Assembly: GCA_964555355.1 (NCBI GenBank)
Contig: CAZKRY010000006.1
Coordinates: 272,177-336,176 of the forward strand
Length of the DNA stretch: 64,000 bases
From: CAIKBL01 sp964555355
GTDB taxonomy: Bacteria; Pseudomonadota; Gammaproteobacteria; Ga0077536
Direction: 5' to 3'
Under the pieces are notes generated by a model. That model was not told the DNA's origin. It did no database searches and was given only the letters and a program-made list of their open reading frames with translations. Position 1 is the stretch's first letter. Each line of letters opens with the position of its first letter. This document shows, one piece after another, positions 52,164 through 61,330 of the stretch. A program made the position numbers and the translations under genes.

Positions 52164-53018
52164 TTAGAGATGTAATTTGAACCATTCGAGCGCGGCATTG
52201 CAGGCGGGCGCGAAATGCGAGGTATATGGATCGTAGTGTTTGCATTCAAGCGTCAAGAGCCGCTTGGGTTCAAGCGCCCTTTCATAAGCGGCGAGTTGGC
52301 CGGCGAAGGGTGTCTGCTCGTCATGCTTGGCTAGAATCATCAACAGCGGCGTCGGCGCGAGCCTCGTCACGAATTGCCCGGGTTCGTAGCTCGCGATGAG
52401 CTCCAAGCTGCGCTGCGTAATCTCGTTTGGGTAGCAATGTTGCGTGTCCGTGGCCTGCACCCATGCCCAAGTTTCGGTGCCTTCCTGCGCGGGTGTCGTC
52501 CGTCGTGGTGGCGCGCCCCGATAACGCGCATCGCGATCGTCGCTAAAGCGCTGTTGCAGTTTGTCCCAGGCGTTGGCCGGTATCCAACTACGCAGCGTGG
52601 TATAACCCTCGACCAGGGGAACTTGCGACACCACGCAACGCACGCGTCGATCGAGCGCCGCCACGGTCAACACGTGTCCACCCGAGTAACTCGTGCCCCA
52701 CAAGCCCACGCGGTTTTGATCGATATCCGTGCAGGTGCGCGCAAAGCTGATGACGTCGCGCATATCCGCCACCTGCTGCCAGGGATCGATTTCGTGTCGA
52801 GGGGTTCCCTCGCTCGCGCCAAAGTTGCGGTGGTTATAGACGAGACATGAGAATCCAGCCGCGGCGAAACGCTCGGCATAATCCGCAAGCCCCATTTCCA
52901 TCAACGCGGAAAAACCATGCGACAGAATGATCAGTGGGTATGGGGCAGGCCCTTCAGGCTTGAAATACCAACCGGCGAGTGAAACACCGTTGGCGGGGAT
53001 CCGAATATCGACGTGCAT
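52164..53018 (-). CDS. Alpha/beta hydrolase (DLH / S15-like)
   Basis: 284 residues from the ATG at 53018. LILSHGFSALMEMGLADYAERF gives the oxyanion HGF motif, the nucleophile is Ser in GTSYSGGH, the acid Asp is in AKHDEQTPF, and the catalytic His is probably His in CKHYDPYTSHF. The NHRNFGASEGTPRHEIDPW run resembles dipeptidyl-peptidase S15 or acetyl xylan esterase-like hydrolases. Substrate unknown. It appears to be the first gene of an operon with the VOC protein. Confidence 0.87.
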   Translation of the reverse strand: MHVDIRIPANGVSLAGWYFKPEGPAPYPLIILSHGFSALMEMGLADYAERFAAAGFSCLVYNHRNFGASEGTPRHEIDPWQQVADMRDVISFARTCTDIDQNRVGLWGTSYSGGHVLTVAALDRRVRCVVSQVPLVEGYTTLRSWIPANAWDKLQQRFSDDRDARYRGAPPRRTTPAQEGTETWAWVQATDTQHCYPNEITQRSLELIASYEPGQFVTRLAPTPLLMILAKHDEQTPFAGQLAAYERALEPKRLLTLECKHYDPYTSHFAPACNAALEWFKLHL

Positions 53019-53119
53019 AGTGCGCCTAGTGTGCCAAGTCCAGCGGCGGATAGGAATTGCACGCGAATTTTTGGGCGGGTTCGAGTACAGTTTCCGCACC
53101 TAACGTAGGAGTCCTCCTT

Positions 53120-53629
53120 ATGAAAAAAGTGCTTTTCGCGATTGGACTACTGAGTATCTCATCTTCGCTTTTGGCGGCCGGGGAAATGCCCGCTTGCGCG
53201 GCGGAACCGGGTCCCAAAGAAGCGGTCGTCGGTTACATCACGGCGATGAAGGAACAGCGCTTCGAAGACGCCTACCAATTCGTGACGGCCACCATGACCG
53301 ATGGGAAACCGGCGGCGGATTGGGCCGCATTACAGGCCAAAATGTTCCAACTTGGCGGGGTTTCGATTGGCGCCGTGGACGTGCGCGACGCCAAACGCAC
53401 GCTCAATGCAGACAATACCTGCGCGCCCACGGCTAAGGTACCGAACGTGTTGCACGCCACGGATGCCGCCAATAATCAGGGCAGTACGGAATTCGAGATT
53501 TACAACGTCGTGCGCGATGGCGAGCGCTGGAAAATCGACAGCCAAGAAACCTTGTTCGATGAGCCCGCGATTCGCGAATGGTTCCCGGATGACAAAATTC
53601 CGGACTTCAAGGACACCGCGATCCAATAG
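53120..53629 (+). CDS. Secreted protein of unknown function, NTF2-like
   Basis: 169 residues with AGGAG eight nt before the ATG. A clear signal peptide (KKVLFAIGLLSISSSLLAAG) sends it to the periplasm. The mature part starts with GPKEAVVGYITAMKEQRFEDAYQFVT, a helix typical of NTF2-like/DUF4019-like folds, and ends with DGERWKIDSQETLF, a strand typical of the same fold. Two cysteines in the mature part (near 26 and 113) could form a disulphide. The ribosome binding site is part of the palindrome AGGAGTCCTCCT. Function unknown. Confidence 0.75.
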   Translation: MKKVLFAIGLLSISSSLLAAGEMPACAAEPGPKEAVVGYITAMKEQRFEDAYQFVTATMTDGKPAADWAALQAKMFQLGGVSIGAVDVRDAKRTLNADNTCAPTAKVPNVLHATDAANNQGSTEFEIYNVVRDGERWKIDSQETLFDEPAIREWFPDDKIPDFKDTAIQ

Positions 53630-53662
53630 AATGGCGAACCCGATTGAATCTGAGATTATCCT

Positions 53663-54307
53663 GTGTCGATTCGTGCCATCCTGTGGGACTTTGGTGGGGT
53701 CTTAACGACTTCACCGTTTGAGGCTTTCAACCGCTTTGAGACCGAACATGGATTGCCGCAGAATTTTCTGCGGCAAATCAACGCCACCAATCCGGAGACT
53801 AATGCGTGGGCTAAATTTGAGTCCAGCCAGATAAGTCTCGATGAATTTGACCGGCTCTTCGCCGACGAGTCCGCGGCGCGCGGCTTTACCGTCACCGGTC
53901 GCACCGTGCTCGGCCTACTCGGTGGTGATGTTAGGCCTCGCATGGTAGAGGTCTTGAAGCGCTGCAAGGAAGAATTCCAAGTCGTTTGTCTCACCAACAA
54001 TATGAACACGGGCAATGGCCCGGGTATATGGCAAACCGCCAGCCGAAGTGCCGCCGTAAACGCCGCGTTGGCGTTGTTCGATGAGGTCATCGAATCGAGC
54101 AAAATCGGTATGCGCAAGCCGGAACCCCGAATCTACGCCTACGCCTGCGAACGAATGCGGACCGCGCCGGGCGAAGTCGTCTATCTGGATGATCTCGGCA
54201 TCAATCTAAAACCCGCCGCTTCGATGGGCATGAAGACGATTAAAGTGGTCACCGAAGCGCAGGCAATAACCGATCTCGAGCAAGCCACCGGGTTACGATT
54301 TCCGTAA
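53663..54307 (+). CDS. HAD-superfamily hydrolase
   Basis: 214 residues from a GTG at 53663. Motifs: LWDFGGVLTT (I), VCLTNN (II), MRKPEPRIY (III, Lys) and VYLDDLGINLKPA (IV). The DFGG start and DDLGINLKPA end match the epoxide-hydrolase N-terminal phosphatase-like group. Substrate unknown. It starts 33 nt after the secreted protein and is followed at once by an ABC transporter, so the three may share a transcript. Confidence 0.88.
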   Translation: MSIRAILWDFGGVLTTSPFEAFNRFETEHGLPQNFLRQINATNPETNAWAKFESSQISLDEFDRLFADESAARGFTVTGRTVLGLLGGDVRPRMVEVLKRCKEEFQVVCLTNNMNTGNGPGIWQTASRSAAVNAALALFDEVIESSKIGMRKPEPRIYAYACERMRTAPGEVVYLDDLGINLKPAASMGMKTIKVVTEAQAITDLEQATGLRFP

Positions 54308-54314
54308 CGTGCAA

Positions 54315-56165
54315 ATGACGTCCTCTCACTTTTCGGCGACACGTGATCCCGCCGCGCCGGCCTTACCTGGCACGCCGTTCGCCTTCGTGCTGCATTTCGT
54401 GCGTGTGTATTGGGTGGCGGTACTCACCGTCGCGGTTTTTGAAACGGGCCAATCGAGCTGCGCGATCCTCTTGCCGTACGCGATCAAAACGATCATGGAC
54501 GCGGTCGCGGCGGCGCAGGCCGCCGGCCATGATGTCTGGACCCGGCTCGATGAGCCATTGTGGTTATTCGCGGCATTAAACATCGGACTGGTCATTTTCG
54601 CGCGCGCCAGCGGCATGATTTTGGTCATGCTGGGCCCGGCGTTACGGCGTCGGATCAGAAGACAACTTTTCGCCTATCTGCAGCATCACTCACAACGCTA
54701 TTTTTTAAGCAATTTCGCAGGCTCGCTCGCCAACCGCATCGCCGAAACATCGATGAGTACCGCGCAGGTGCTGTGGACGACAATGTTCGACTTCTGGCCT
54801 CTGATTATTACTTTTTCGGTCTCGTTGATCTTGCTGTCGAACGTACACAGTTGGCTCGCACTCGTGCTTGGCGCTTGGATTGCAGTCTATGTCGTCGTCT
54901 CCTTTGCGCTAGCGGTGCGTTGTCGCCGGTATGCCCGCGAATATGCCGCCGCGCGTAGCCTCGTCAGCGGAAAAATCGTTGATTCGGTCACCAACATCAT
55001 GAATTCGAAACTATTCGCGCGTCGCGACTTTGAACGCGAATACTTAGAGCATTATTTAAATATCGAAGTGCAGCGTGCGCGCCGTACGTTTTGGTTCATG
55101 GAGGCAATCCGCTGGTTTCAGTTTATTGCCGCGGCTGGTCTCATGATCGGCATGGTGCACTATGCGTTGTTGATTTGGTCTCGGCACGACATGAGCGCGG
55201 GCGAATTTGCGATGGCGGCGAGTCTCTGCTTGCTGCTTATCGAACAAGCGCGCGGCTTGAGCCGCAAGTTTCTCGAGTTCTTCGAGTACCTCGGTAATGT
55301 CAATGACGGCGTATCCATTATCGTCCGCCCGCACGAGGTGATCGATGGCCCAGAGGCCGTCCCGCTCGCGATTTCCCGCGGCGAGATCCGCTTCGAGGCG
55401 ATCGATTTCGCGTATGCGGCCGGCAAGCCGGTGTTTTCGGGGCTTACTTTGACGATCCCGGCCGGTCAAAAGGTTGGCTTGGTCGGGTTCTCCGGAAGCG
55501 GCAAGAGCACGCTGTTTAACCTCATCTTGCGCTTGTTTGAGCCACAGCGCGGACGCATCACCATCGATGGTCAAGATATCCGCCAGGCGACCCAGGAATC
55601 CTTGCGCGGCGCCATCGCGATGATTCCGCAGGACCCAATGCTGTTCCATCGCACCCTGATGGAAAACATTCGCTATGGCCGGCTCGATGCCAGCGATCGC
55701 GACGTGGTCGCCGCCGCGCGCGACGCGCACGCGCACGAGTTCATCGAACAAACCGAAGAGCAATATGCCTCGTTGGTGGGCGAGCGTGGCGTCAAACTCT
55801 CGGGCGGGCAGCGCCAACGTATCGCACTCGCGCGCGCCATATTAAAGAATTCACCAATCCTGTTGCTCGATGAGGCGACCAGCTCGCTCGATTCCGTTAC
55901 CGAGCACTTCATTCAGGAGAGTCTCGCGAAACTCATGAAACATAAAACCGTGGTAGTGATCGCGCACCGCCTCTCGACGCTGGCCCATCTCGATCGGATC
56001 GTCGTGTTTCATCGTGGTCAGATTGTCGAAGACGGCACCCACGCCGAACTACTGCTGCGGGGCGGACACTATGCGCAAATGTGGACCATGCAGGCTGGCG
56101 GCTTCTTACCGGATATGGAAGACGCCATGCCGGAGGTTGCGGAGGCAAGCCTCAGCCAGCATTGA
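54315..56165 (+). CDS. ABC exporter, fused membrane and ATPase domains
   Basis: 616 residues from the ATG at 54315; a GTG two codons earlier is equally possible. The N-terminal half has six membrane segments between about 25 and 310; the C-terminal half is a complete ATPase: Walker A GFSGSGKST, Q-loop PQDPMLF, signature LSGGQRQRIALARA, Walker B ILLLDEATSSLD and switch IAHRLSTL. The half-transporter should work as a homodimer. Substrate cannot be inferred; relatives include MsbA-like and multidrug or peptide exporters. Starts 7 nt after the HAD gene. Confidence 0.92.
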   Translation: MTSSHFSATRDPAAPALPGTPFAFVLHFVRVYWVAVLTVAVFETGQSSCAILLPYAIKTIMDAVAAAQAAGHDVWTRLDEPLWLFAALNIGLVIFARASGMILVMLGPALRRRIRRQLFAYLQHHSQRYFLSNFAGSLANRIAETSMSTAQVLWTTMFDFWPLIITFSVSLILLSNVHSWLALVLGAWIAVYVVVSFALAVRCRRYAREYAAARSLVSGKIVDSVTNIMNSKLFARRDFEREYLEHYLNIEVQRARRTFWFMEAIRWFQFIAAAGLMIGMVHYALLIWSRHDMSAGEFAMAASLCLLLIEQARGLSRKFLEFFEYLGNVNDGVSIIVRPHEVIDGPEAVPLAISRGEIRFEAIDFAYAAGKPVFSGLTLTIPAGQKVGLVGFSGSGKSTLFNLILRLFEPQRGRITIDGQDIRQATQESLRGAIAMIPQDPMLFHRTLMENIRYGRLDASDRDVVAAARDAHAHEFIEQTEEQYASLVGERGVKLSGGQRQRIALARAILKNSPILLLDEATSSLDSVTEHFIQESLAKLMKHKTVVVIAHRLSTLAHLDRIVVFHRGQIVEDGTHAELLLRGGHYAQMWTMQAGGFLPDMEDAMPEVAEASLSQH

Positions 56166-56206
56166 AGGTAGCGATATGCTTGATGAAATGTGCGTGAAGC
56201 AACGGT

Positions 56207-56240
56207 TAATCCGAATCCGCGGTGGCGCGTTGTCGGATTA
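56207..56240 (+). repeat. Inverted repeat before the TerC gene
   Basis: TAATCCGA (56207-56214) and TCGGATTA (56233-56240), 18 nt apart, in the 111 nt upstream of terC. It is not followed by T residues and does not resemble the yybP-ykoY manganese riboswitch, so its role is open. Confidence 0.35.
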
Positions 56241-56276
56241 TCATCGACGACTTGCGCCCAATAATCTCGAAAAGCC

Positions 56277-57041
56277 ATGCTTGAACTACTAACCCAACCC
56301 GAAGCCTGGGTGGCCTATCTCACCCTGACCGCGCTCGAACTCGTCCTCGGGATCGATAACATCATTTTCATCTCGATCCTCGTGGACAAACTACCGCCGC
56401 AGCAACGCGAAGTCGCGCGGCGGATCGGGCTTTTCCTCGCGATGTTCATGCGCATCGGGTTGCTGTTTTTATTGTCCTGGATCGCGAGCCTAACCGCGCC
56501 GCTCTTCACGGTGCTTGCGCAGGCGATTTCAGGGCGTGACCTTATCCTCATCGGCGGCGGGCTGTTCCTCTTGTGGAAAAGCACGGTCGAAATTCACCAG
56601 CTATTGGAAGGCACTGAAGGTCATGCGTCGAGTGCGGTGCGCGCGACCTTTAGCGCGGTCATCATGCAGATTATCGTTATCGATATGGTGTTTTCGTTGG
56701 ATTCGATCATCACGGCAGTTGGCATTGCCGACGAAATCGAGATCATGGTGGCGGCGGTGATTACCTCCGTCGGACTCATGATGGCCTTTGCCGGCATGAT
56801 CGGTCGCTTTGTGTCGGCCCACCCCACGATAAAAATGCTGGCGCTCTCGTTCCTGTTCGTTATCGGCATGGTGCTGATCGCGGATGGATTCGATCATCAC
56901 GTACCCAAAGGCTACATCTATTTCGCGATGGCGTTTTCCGTTGGGGTTGAACTTCTCAATATGCGTCTGCGCAAGCGTCGCCAACCGCCGGTAGACCTGC
57001 GCGAGGCCTACGCGAAAGCAGCATCTGATAAGAGCGCATAG
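56277..57041 (+). CDS. TerC-family integral membrane protein
   Basis: 254 residues, seven predicted membrane segments. The two family signatures are present: LELVLGIDNIIFISILVDKLP (first Asp of the GxDN motif) and VIMQIIVIDMVFSLDSIITAVG (second motif). Proteins of this family export manganese or help metal loading of exported enzymes in some bacteria; tellurite resistance is the historical name. Soluble C-terminal tail rich in Arg and Lys. The ribosome binding site is weak. The gene follows the ABC exporter by 111 nt. Confidence 0.9.
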   Translation: MLELLTQPEAWVAYLTLTALELVLGIDNIIFISILVDKLPPQQREVARRIGLFLAMFMRIGLLFLLSWIASLTAPLFTVLAQAISGRDLILIGGGLFLLWKSTVEIHQLLEGTEGHASSAVRATFSAVIMQIIVIDMVFSLDSIITAVGIADEIEIMVAAVITSVGLMMAFAGMIGRFVSAHPTIKMLALSFLFVIGMVLIADGFDHHVPKGYIYFAMAFSVGVELLNMRLRKRRQPPVDLREAYAKAASDKSA

Positions 57042-57078
57042 GATGGCGAGTGTCTTTCCTTTGGCCGTGGCGTACTAA

Positions 57079-57729
57079 GTGAACGGAGCGCGCACGCTCA
57101 TCTGGGATCTGCCGACAAGGTTGTTCCATTGGGTATTAGTGTTGCTGGTGTGTTTTTCCTGGTGGAGCGCGGAGGAGGGCGGAATCTTCCTTAAATACCA
57201 TTTCTGGTCCGGGTACGGGATCCTCATGCTCGTGCTGTTTAGGCTCCTGTGGGGTTTCGTCGGCGGCAGGTACGCGCGTTTCGGCAACTTTTTGCAAGGG
57301 CCGCGCGCAGTGTGGCAAGCCGCACGGGAGCTCCTTGGCCGCGCAACGTATCACGCGGCCGGCCACAATCCGCTCGGTGGGTGGATGGTGATCCTGCTTT
57401 TGGTCGGCTTGCTCGTGCAGGTCGGTACCGGATTATTCGCCAACGACGATCTATTCAACGAAGGGCCGCGTTATGCGCAAGTGTCTAAGGCCCTGAGCGA
57501 CAAACTCACCGCCGTTCACCATTTTAATTTCAATGCGCTCGTCACATTAATCGCGACACATGTCGGGGCGATTCTCTATCACGCGGTTTTCAAGCGCGAG
57601 AATTTGGTCGCGCCGATGATCCATGGTTATAAATCGCTGCACGCCGCGGCTGGCCAGAGTCACGCGCTGCGTGCACTGCTGTGCGTAGCCGTCAGCACGT
57701 TCTTGGCGTGGGGTATAGTGTCCTGGTAA
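57079..57729 (+). CDS. Cytochrome b561-type membrane protein
   Basis: 216 residues. Four membrane helices with the histidines that bind heme b: DLPTRLFHW, a second His in the segment KYHFWSGYGILML, TAVHHFNFNALVTLIATHVGAIL. It is similar to the diheme cytochrome b of Ni/Fe hydrogenase and b561 proteins, which carry electrons across the inner membrane. The start is a GTG at 57079 with no good ribosome binding site. Its stop is 20 nt before the cytochrome c' gene, suggesting that the pair works together. Confidence 0.88.
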   Translation: MNGARTLIWDLPTRLFHWVLVLLVCFSWWSAEEGGIFLKYHFWSGYGILMLVLFRLLWGFVGGRYARFGNFLQGPRAVWQAARELLGRATYHAAGHNPLGGWMVILLLVGLLVQVGTGLFANDDLFNEGPRYAQVSKALSDKLTAVHHFNFNALVTLIATHVGAILYHAVFKRENLVAPMIHGYKSLHAAAGQSHALRALLCVAVSTFLAWGIVSW

Positions 57730-57749
57730 TCATCAAAGGAGTATCAAAC

Positions 57750-58208
57750 ATGCGTTTATCTCGATTTCGGTGGATTGAGTTGGGCGCCGTTGCGCTAATC
57801 ACGCTGCCTGCACTTGCCGGCAAGCCCGAAGATACCGTGCACTATCGTCAAGGCATCATGATGGGCATGGCATGGAATGTTGGCCCGATGGGTGCGATGG
57901 TAAAGGGCGATATGCCTTTCGATGCCGCCAAATTCGCCTTTCTCGCCGGTCGCGCCGCGATGCTAGCGCCAATGGCGCTGGAAGGATTTACCCCGGATAC
58001 CAAAGAGGCCAAGAGCCACGCGTTGCCCAAGCTATGGGACAACCAGGCCGACTTTGAAAAGCGGATGAAGGAATTCGTCGAATCGGCGAACAAGCTCGCG
58101 ACAGTGGCCAAGGCAGGTGAAGAGGGGGCCATGAAGCAGCAGTTCGGCGACACCGTAAAACTCTGCAAGGGTTGTCACGACGAGTATCAGGAAAAGGAAA
58201 AGGAATAG
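57750..58208 (+). CDS. Cytochrome c'
   Basis: 152 residues with AAAGGAG before the ATG. A signal peptide (about 1-23, ending in TLPALAG) sends it to the periplasm. The single heme site CKGCH is near the C-terminus, with KLCKGCHDEYQ, as in four-helix class II cytochromes c; there is no methionine ligand on the other side. Such proteins bind NO and are thought to protect from nitrosative stress or move electrons. The cotranscribed cytochrome b561 is a likely redox partner. Confidence 0.93.
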   Translation: MRLSRFRWIELGAVALITLPALAGKPEDTVHYRQGIMMGMAWNVGPMGAMVKGDMPFDAAKFAFLAGRAAMLAPMALEGFTPDTKEAKSHALPKLWDNQADFEKRMKEFVESANKLATVAKAGEEGAMKQQFGDTVKLCKGCHDEYQEKEKE

Positions 58209-58217
58209 GCAGCGGGT

Positions 58218-58251
58218 ATTCGGGAAGCTCTGCGCGCGCCGTGCTTCCCGA
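58218..58251. terminator. Bidirectional hairpin between cytochrome c' and ppnP
   Basis: A perfect 10-bp stem TTCGGGAAGC / GCTTCCCGAA with a 14-nt loop lies between two convergent genes. It has no T-run on either side, so it is a weak terminator or mRNA end protector. Confidence 0.5.
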
Positions 58252-58258
58252 AGCCGTT

Positions 58259-58570
58259 CTAACCAAAGTGGCAAACGTAATCCACGGTCTCCGAGACTTC
58301 GATATCAAACTTGCTATTGCCCGGCACGTGAAATTCTGTACCGGCGCCAAATGTCTGCCACTCGGCGCTGCCGGCTAAACGAACTCGGCAGGCCCCCGCG
58401 ACGATTTCCATGCGCTCCGGCGCGCCGGTATTGAAGGTCAGCGCGCTAGGAAGGATGACACCGACGGTTTTTTTGCTGCCGTCCGCAAGCAAGACCGTGT
58501 GACTAATGCATTTGCCATCAAAATAAACGTTGGATTTTTTGACGACCGAGACGTTTTCGAGTTGAGACAT
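58259..58570 (-). CDS. ppnP: Pyrimidine/purine nucleoside phosphorylase PpnP
   Basis: 103 residues, a single-domain cupin. PpnP (YaiE, DUF1255) cleaves many nucleosides with phosphate. Signature elements: NVYFDGKCISHTVLLADG, KKTVGVILPSALTFNTGAPERMEIV, and GTEFHVPGNSKFDI with YVCHFG at the end. It starts 6 nt after the nitroreductase gene and is in its operon. Confidence 0.92.
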   Translation of the reverse strand: MSQLENVSVVKKSNVYFDGKCISHTVLLADGSKKTVGVILPSALTFNTGAPERMEIVAGACRVRLAGSAEWQTFGAGTEFHVPGNSKFDIEVSETVDYVCHFG

Positions 58571-58576
58571 GGGTGA

Positions 58577-59230
58577 CTACCAGCGGTTACGGTGAATAAA
58601 TTGGTCGACGTCTTTACGCGGCGCGGCTTTGAACTCCGTCCCTTTGGTGTACGCGACAGGGATCATCGCGACCTGCGTATAGTCCTTATACGGAATGCCT
58701 AATATCTCCGCTGCCTCTTTTTCGTACACCAGATGGATGGTCGTCCAACAAGTGCCGAGTCCTCGTTCACGCGCGGCCAAACAAAAGCTCCACACGGCCG
58801 GCAAAATGGAACCATACATGCCCGCCATCATCGCGCTGTCGGCGCCTTCAAAACGACCGCTGATCACGGGGATCAAAAGCCACGGGGCCTGTGCCATATG
58901 GTCGCCCAGATAAGCCGCGGAGTCGCCGGCACGGCTTGCCGCGGTTTCCATGTCTTTTTGTCCCTTATGTAGATTGAAGATCGAATAAGGCTGGTCGACA
59001 TAACCGTCCCAGCCGCGCTTGTAGAGCGCGCCAAGCGCCGCGCGCTTAGCCGGATCGTCTACCGCCATAAAATGCCAAAATTGGCCCATCGAACCCGTGG
59101 GTGATTGGGTCGCGATATCGATGCAATCTCGAATCGTGGAAAAGTCCACGGGCCGCGCGAAATCCAAGCGTTTGCGCACCGCGCGCGTGGTGGTGAGCAC
59201 GGCATCGGCGGATAGATTCAATTTAGGCAT
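58577..59230 (-). CDS. Nitroreductase-family FMN oxidoreductase
   Basis: 217 residues with AAGGA before the ATG. FMN-binding N-terminus TTTRAVRKRLDF, middle ATQSPTGSMGQFWHFMAVDD, and C-terminal part LAARERGLGTCWTTIHL. The family reduces nitro compounds, quinones or flavins with NAD(P)H. Substrate not predictable. It is followed by ppnP. The MFS gene upstream is 57 nt away on the same strand. Confidence 0.9.
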   Translation of the reverse strand: MPKLNLSADAVLTTTRAVRKRLDFARPVDFSTIRDCIDIATQSPTGSMGQFWHFMAVDDPAKRAALGALYKRGWDGYVDQPYSIFNLHKGQKDMETAASRAGDSAAYLGDHMAQAPWLLIPVISGRFEGADSAMMAGMYGSILPAVWSFCLAARERGLGTCWTTIHLVYEKEAAEILGIPYKDYTQVAMIPVAYTKGTEFKAAPRKDVDQFIHRNRW

Positions 59231-59287
59231 GGTGGTTCCTTAGGGCAGTTTTCGAACAGGATGATAACGCACCCGGTGATGCGTGCT

Positions 59288-60508
59288 TCAAGGTGGTCGC
59301 GGGGTAAACTTTGGCAGGGTCACGATAAGCGCGGCGCCCGCCACCAGGAGCGCGACGATACATTTCAACGCGAGTTGGTAGTTGCCGTACCGATCGTAAA
59401 GATTGCCGGCAAGCGCTGGCCCTAGCGCGATCCCAATCCAGAAAAACGCATACACCAACGCGTATAAAAATCCATAGTGTCGCAATCCGAAGTAGCGCGA
59501 GGTGAGGTAGGCCAATAAGTCCACTTCGGCGCCGAGCGCAAAGCCGGTGAGAAAGGCTGCAATCGGCGCTTGCGTCGCGCCGCCATACGTGAGTAAGGCA
59601 ATGCCGCAGGCCGTGGTCAAGAAGACCGCGCCGGCAACAAACGGCGCGAACAGTTTGTCGATGGCAAGGCCAATCCCAAGCCGCCCGAGGATGACACCGA
59701 CGCCGATCGTCGAGGCGATGGCGGCGGCATCGGTTGCCGCCATGCCACCATCGCGCAGCATCGGGACCAAATGCACAATGATGGCGGATCCGCCGACGGA
59801 CACCGCGCCAAAGCCGAGGACAATCGTCCAGAACTCGCGTGTTCGAAGCGCCTCGGCACGATTCATGCCGGACGGGGATGCAGGATACCCCGCATCCGCA
59901 AGCCGTGTGGTGCGCGGGTGGGGCTTCAAAAAGCACCAAACCAATAACCATGGCGAAAGCGCAAGGACGGCGAGCGTTGCAAATCCGTGTCGCCAGTCTT
60001 GTGTTGTAATTGTCCGGAGAATGAAGGGCGGGAGTACTATCGCGGCCGTTCCCGGACCCGCGAGCGTGATGCCGAGCGCAAGTCCGCGCGCCCGATCGAA
60101 TTCCCCGGCGACCGCGCGCGTGTACAGAATCGGCGTTGTTCCGCTTCCAAGTGCCGCCGTGATAAAAAACAGCGCGTAAAACGTCGTGAGCTGACCTTCA
60201 AAGCGGCTCAAGACGTACAAGATCCCCGCGAAGCACGGGATTGCGCAGAGCGCGACGAAGCGCGGCCCAACCCGATCGATGCACCAGCCAAGCAATGGGG
60301 CAGCGAGCACCAAGCCGAAGCTTCCATAAAAGAGCGCCGCACTTACTTCACCGCGGGTCCAAGCGAAATGTGCCTGTAGGGGCTCGATAAAGACGCCAAA
60401 GCTGTAATACACCAGCGAGGAGGCGCCGAGGCCGCAGCCGAGCGTCGCGCTCAATAGCAATAAACCGCCGGTGGTGAATTCTTGGCCAGTGGTACGTGTG
60501 GCAGGCAT
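59288..60508 (-). CDS. MFS transporter (oxalate/formate or monocarboxylate type)
   Basis: 406 residues from the ATG at 60508. Twelve predicted membrane segments; the start has GLGASSLVYYSFGVFIEPLQ and the loop 2-3 motif GWCIDRVGPRFV, then FFITAALGSGTTPILYTRAV. This resembles the OFA / monocarboxylate group, but the solute is not known. Longer in-frame starts exist at 60532 and 60607 and overlap the divergent metallopeptidase gene; the chosen start has only a weak ribosome binding site. Confidence 0.88.
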   Translation of the reverse strand: MPATRTTGQEFTTGGLLLLSATLGCGLGASSLVYYSFGVFIEPLQAHFAWTRGEVSAALFYGSFGLVLAAPLLGWCIDRVGPRFVALCAIPCFAGILYVLSRFEGQLTTFYALFFITAALGSGTTPILYTRAVAGEFDRARGLALGITLAGPGTAAIVLPPFILRTITTQDWRHGFATLAVLALSPWLLVWCFLKPHPRTTRLADAGYPASPSGMNRAEALRTREFWTIVLGFGAVSVGGSAIIVHLVPMLRDGGMAATDAAAIASTIGVGVILGRLGIGLAIDKLFAPFVAGAVFLTTACGIALLTYGGATQAPIAAFLTGFALGAEVDLLAYLTSRYFGLRHYGFLYALVYAFFWIGIALGPALAGNLYDRYGNYQLALKCIVALLVAGAALIVTLPKFTPRPP

Positions 60509-60561
60509 ACCGCATTGTAACGTTCTGGACATCGACGGGCAGGTGCCACAGACTTTTGCCC

Positions 60562-61326
60562 ATGGCCACTCCGACGCAGCTCGCGCTTGACTTCGAATCC
60601 CCTCCACGGCCGCTCGACATAGTGCCTAAGCGTCATGTGCCGCACCCGATGGAATTCGAAGTCCTGCACAGCCCACGGCGACGCACCTTGGGGCTTGAGG
60701 TGCATCGCGATTTGCGGGTAGTCATTCGCGCGCCGCTGGCTTGCCCGGACGAAGTCGTGGCGCGCTATGTCGCGCGTCACCGACGCTGGATCACCCGACA
60801 ACTCGCCAATTTCGAGAAGCTACCGCTGCCGCGACCGGCGCCACAATTCGTCGACGGCGAATTTCACCTTTATCGGGGCAAGGCGTACCGGCTGACACTG
60901 CGCCCGCAGCAAGGCTCGAAAGTTTACTTGAGCGATGATGCCTTGGTGGTCGGTGGGCTCGCCGCGGCCGACCCGCGCACGGTCGAATCGGCACTGACGC
61001 GGTGGTACGCGACCCATGCCAAGCTCGAATTTCCACTGGCCTTGGCACGTTGCATGACACATCCTCGATTCGCCCAAACGATGCCGCCGCATTTGCGCAT
61101 CCGCGCGATGCGCTCGCGTTGGGGCAGCCTGTGTCGCGAACGCGGCATGACACTCAATACGGTATTGATTCAAGCGCCGCCGGAATGCCTGGATTACGTC
61201 ATTTTCCATGAACTATGCCACTTGAGTTATCGCGGCCACGGGCCACGATTCTATCGGCTACTCAGCGCCGTCCTGCCGGATTGGGAAGCGCGCAAGCAAC
61301 TGTTGGAAGCGACTATCACATGGTGA
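60562..61326 (+). CDS. YgjP-like zinc metallopeptidase (M48 / DUF45)
   Basis: 254 residues from the ATG at 60562. The zinc motif is HELCH in DYVIFHELCHLSYRGHGPRFY, with the third histidine in RGHGPRF. Other family features: SPRRRTLGLEV (beta-hairpin), RAPLACPDEVVARYVARHRRWI, and MRSRWGSLC. DUF45 proteins are thought to act on DNA-protein crosslinks or be proteases of unknown substrates; the function is not known for sure. Divergent from the MFS gene; the next MFS gene starts 4 nt later. Confidence 0.9.
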   Translation: MATPTQLALDFESPPRPLDIVPKRHVPHPMEFEVLHSPRRRTLGLEVHRDLRVVIRAPLACPDEVVARYVARHRRWITRQLANFEKLPLPRPAPQFVDGEFHLYRGKAYRLTLRPQQGSKVYLSDDALVVGGLAAADPRTVESALTRWYATHAKLEFPLALARCMTHPRFAQTMPPHLRIRAMRSRWGSLCRERGMTLNTVLIQAPPECLDYVIFHELCHLSYRGHGPRFYRLLSAVLPDWEARKQLLEATITW

Positions 61327-61330
61327 ATCT

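Noticed and set aside
56166..56276. yybP-ykoY manganese riboswitch before terC
   Set aside because: The conserved core of that riboswitch could not be found; only a simple inverted repeat is present.
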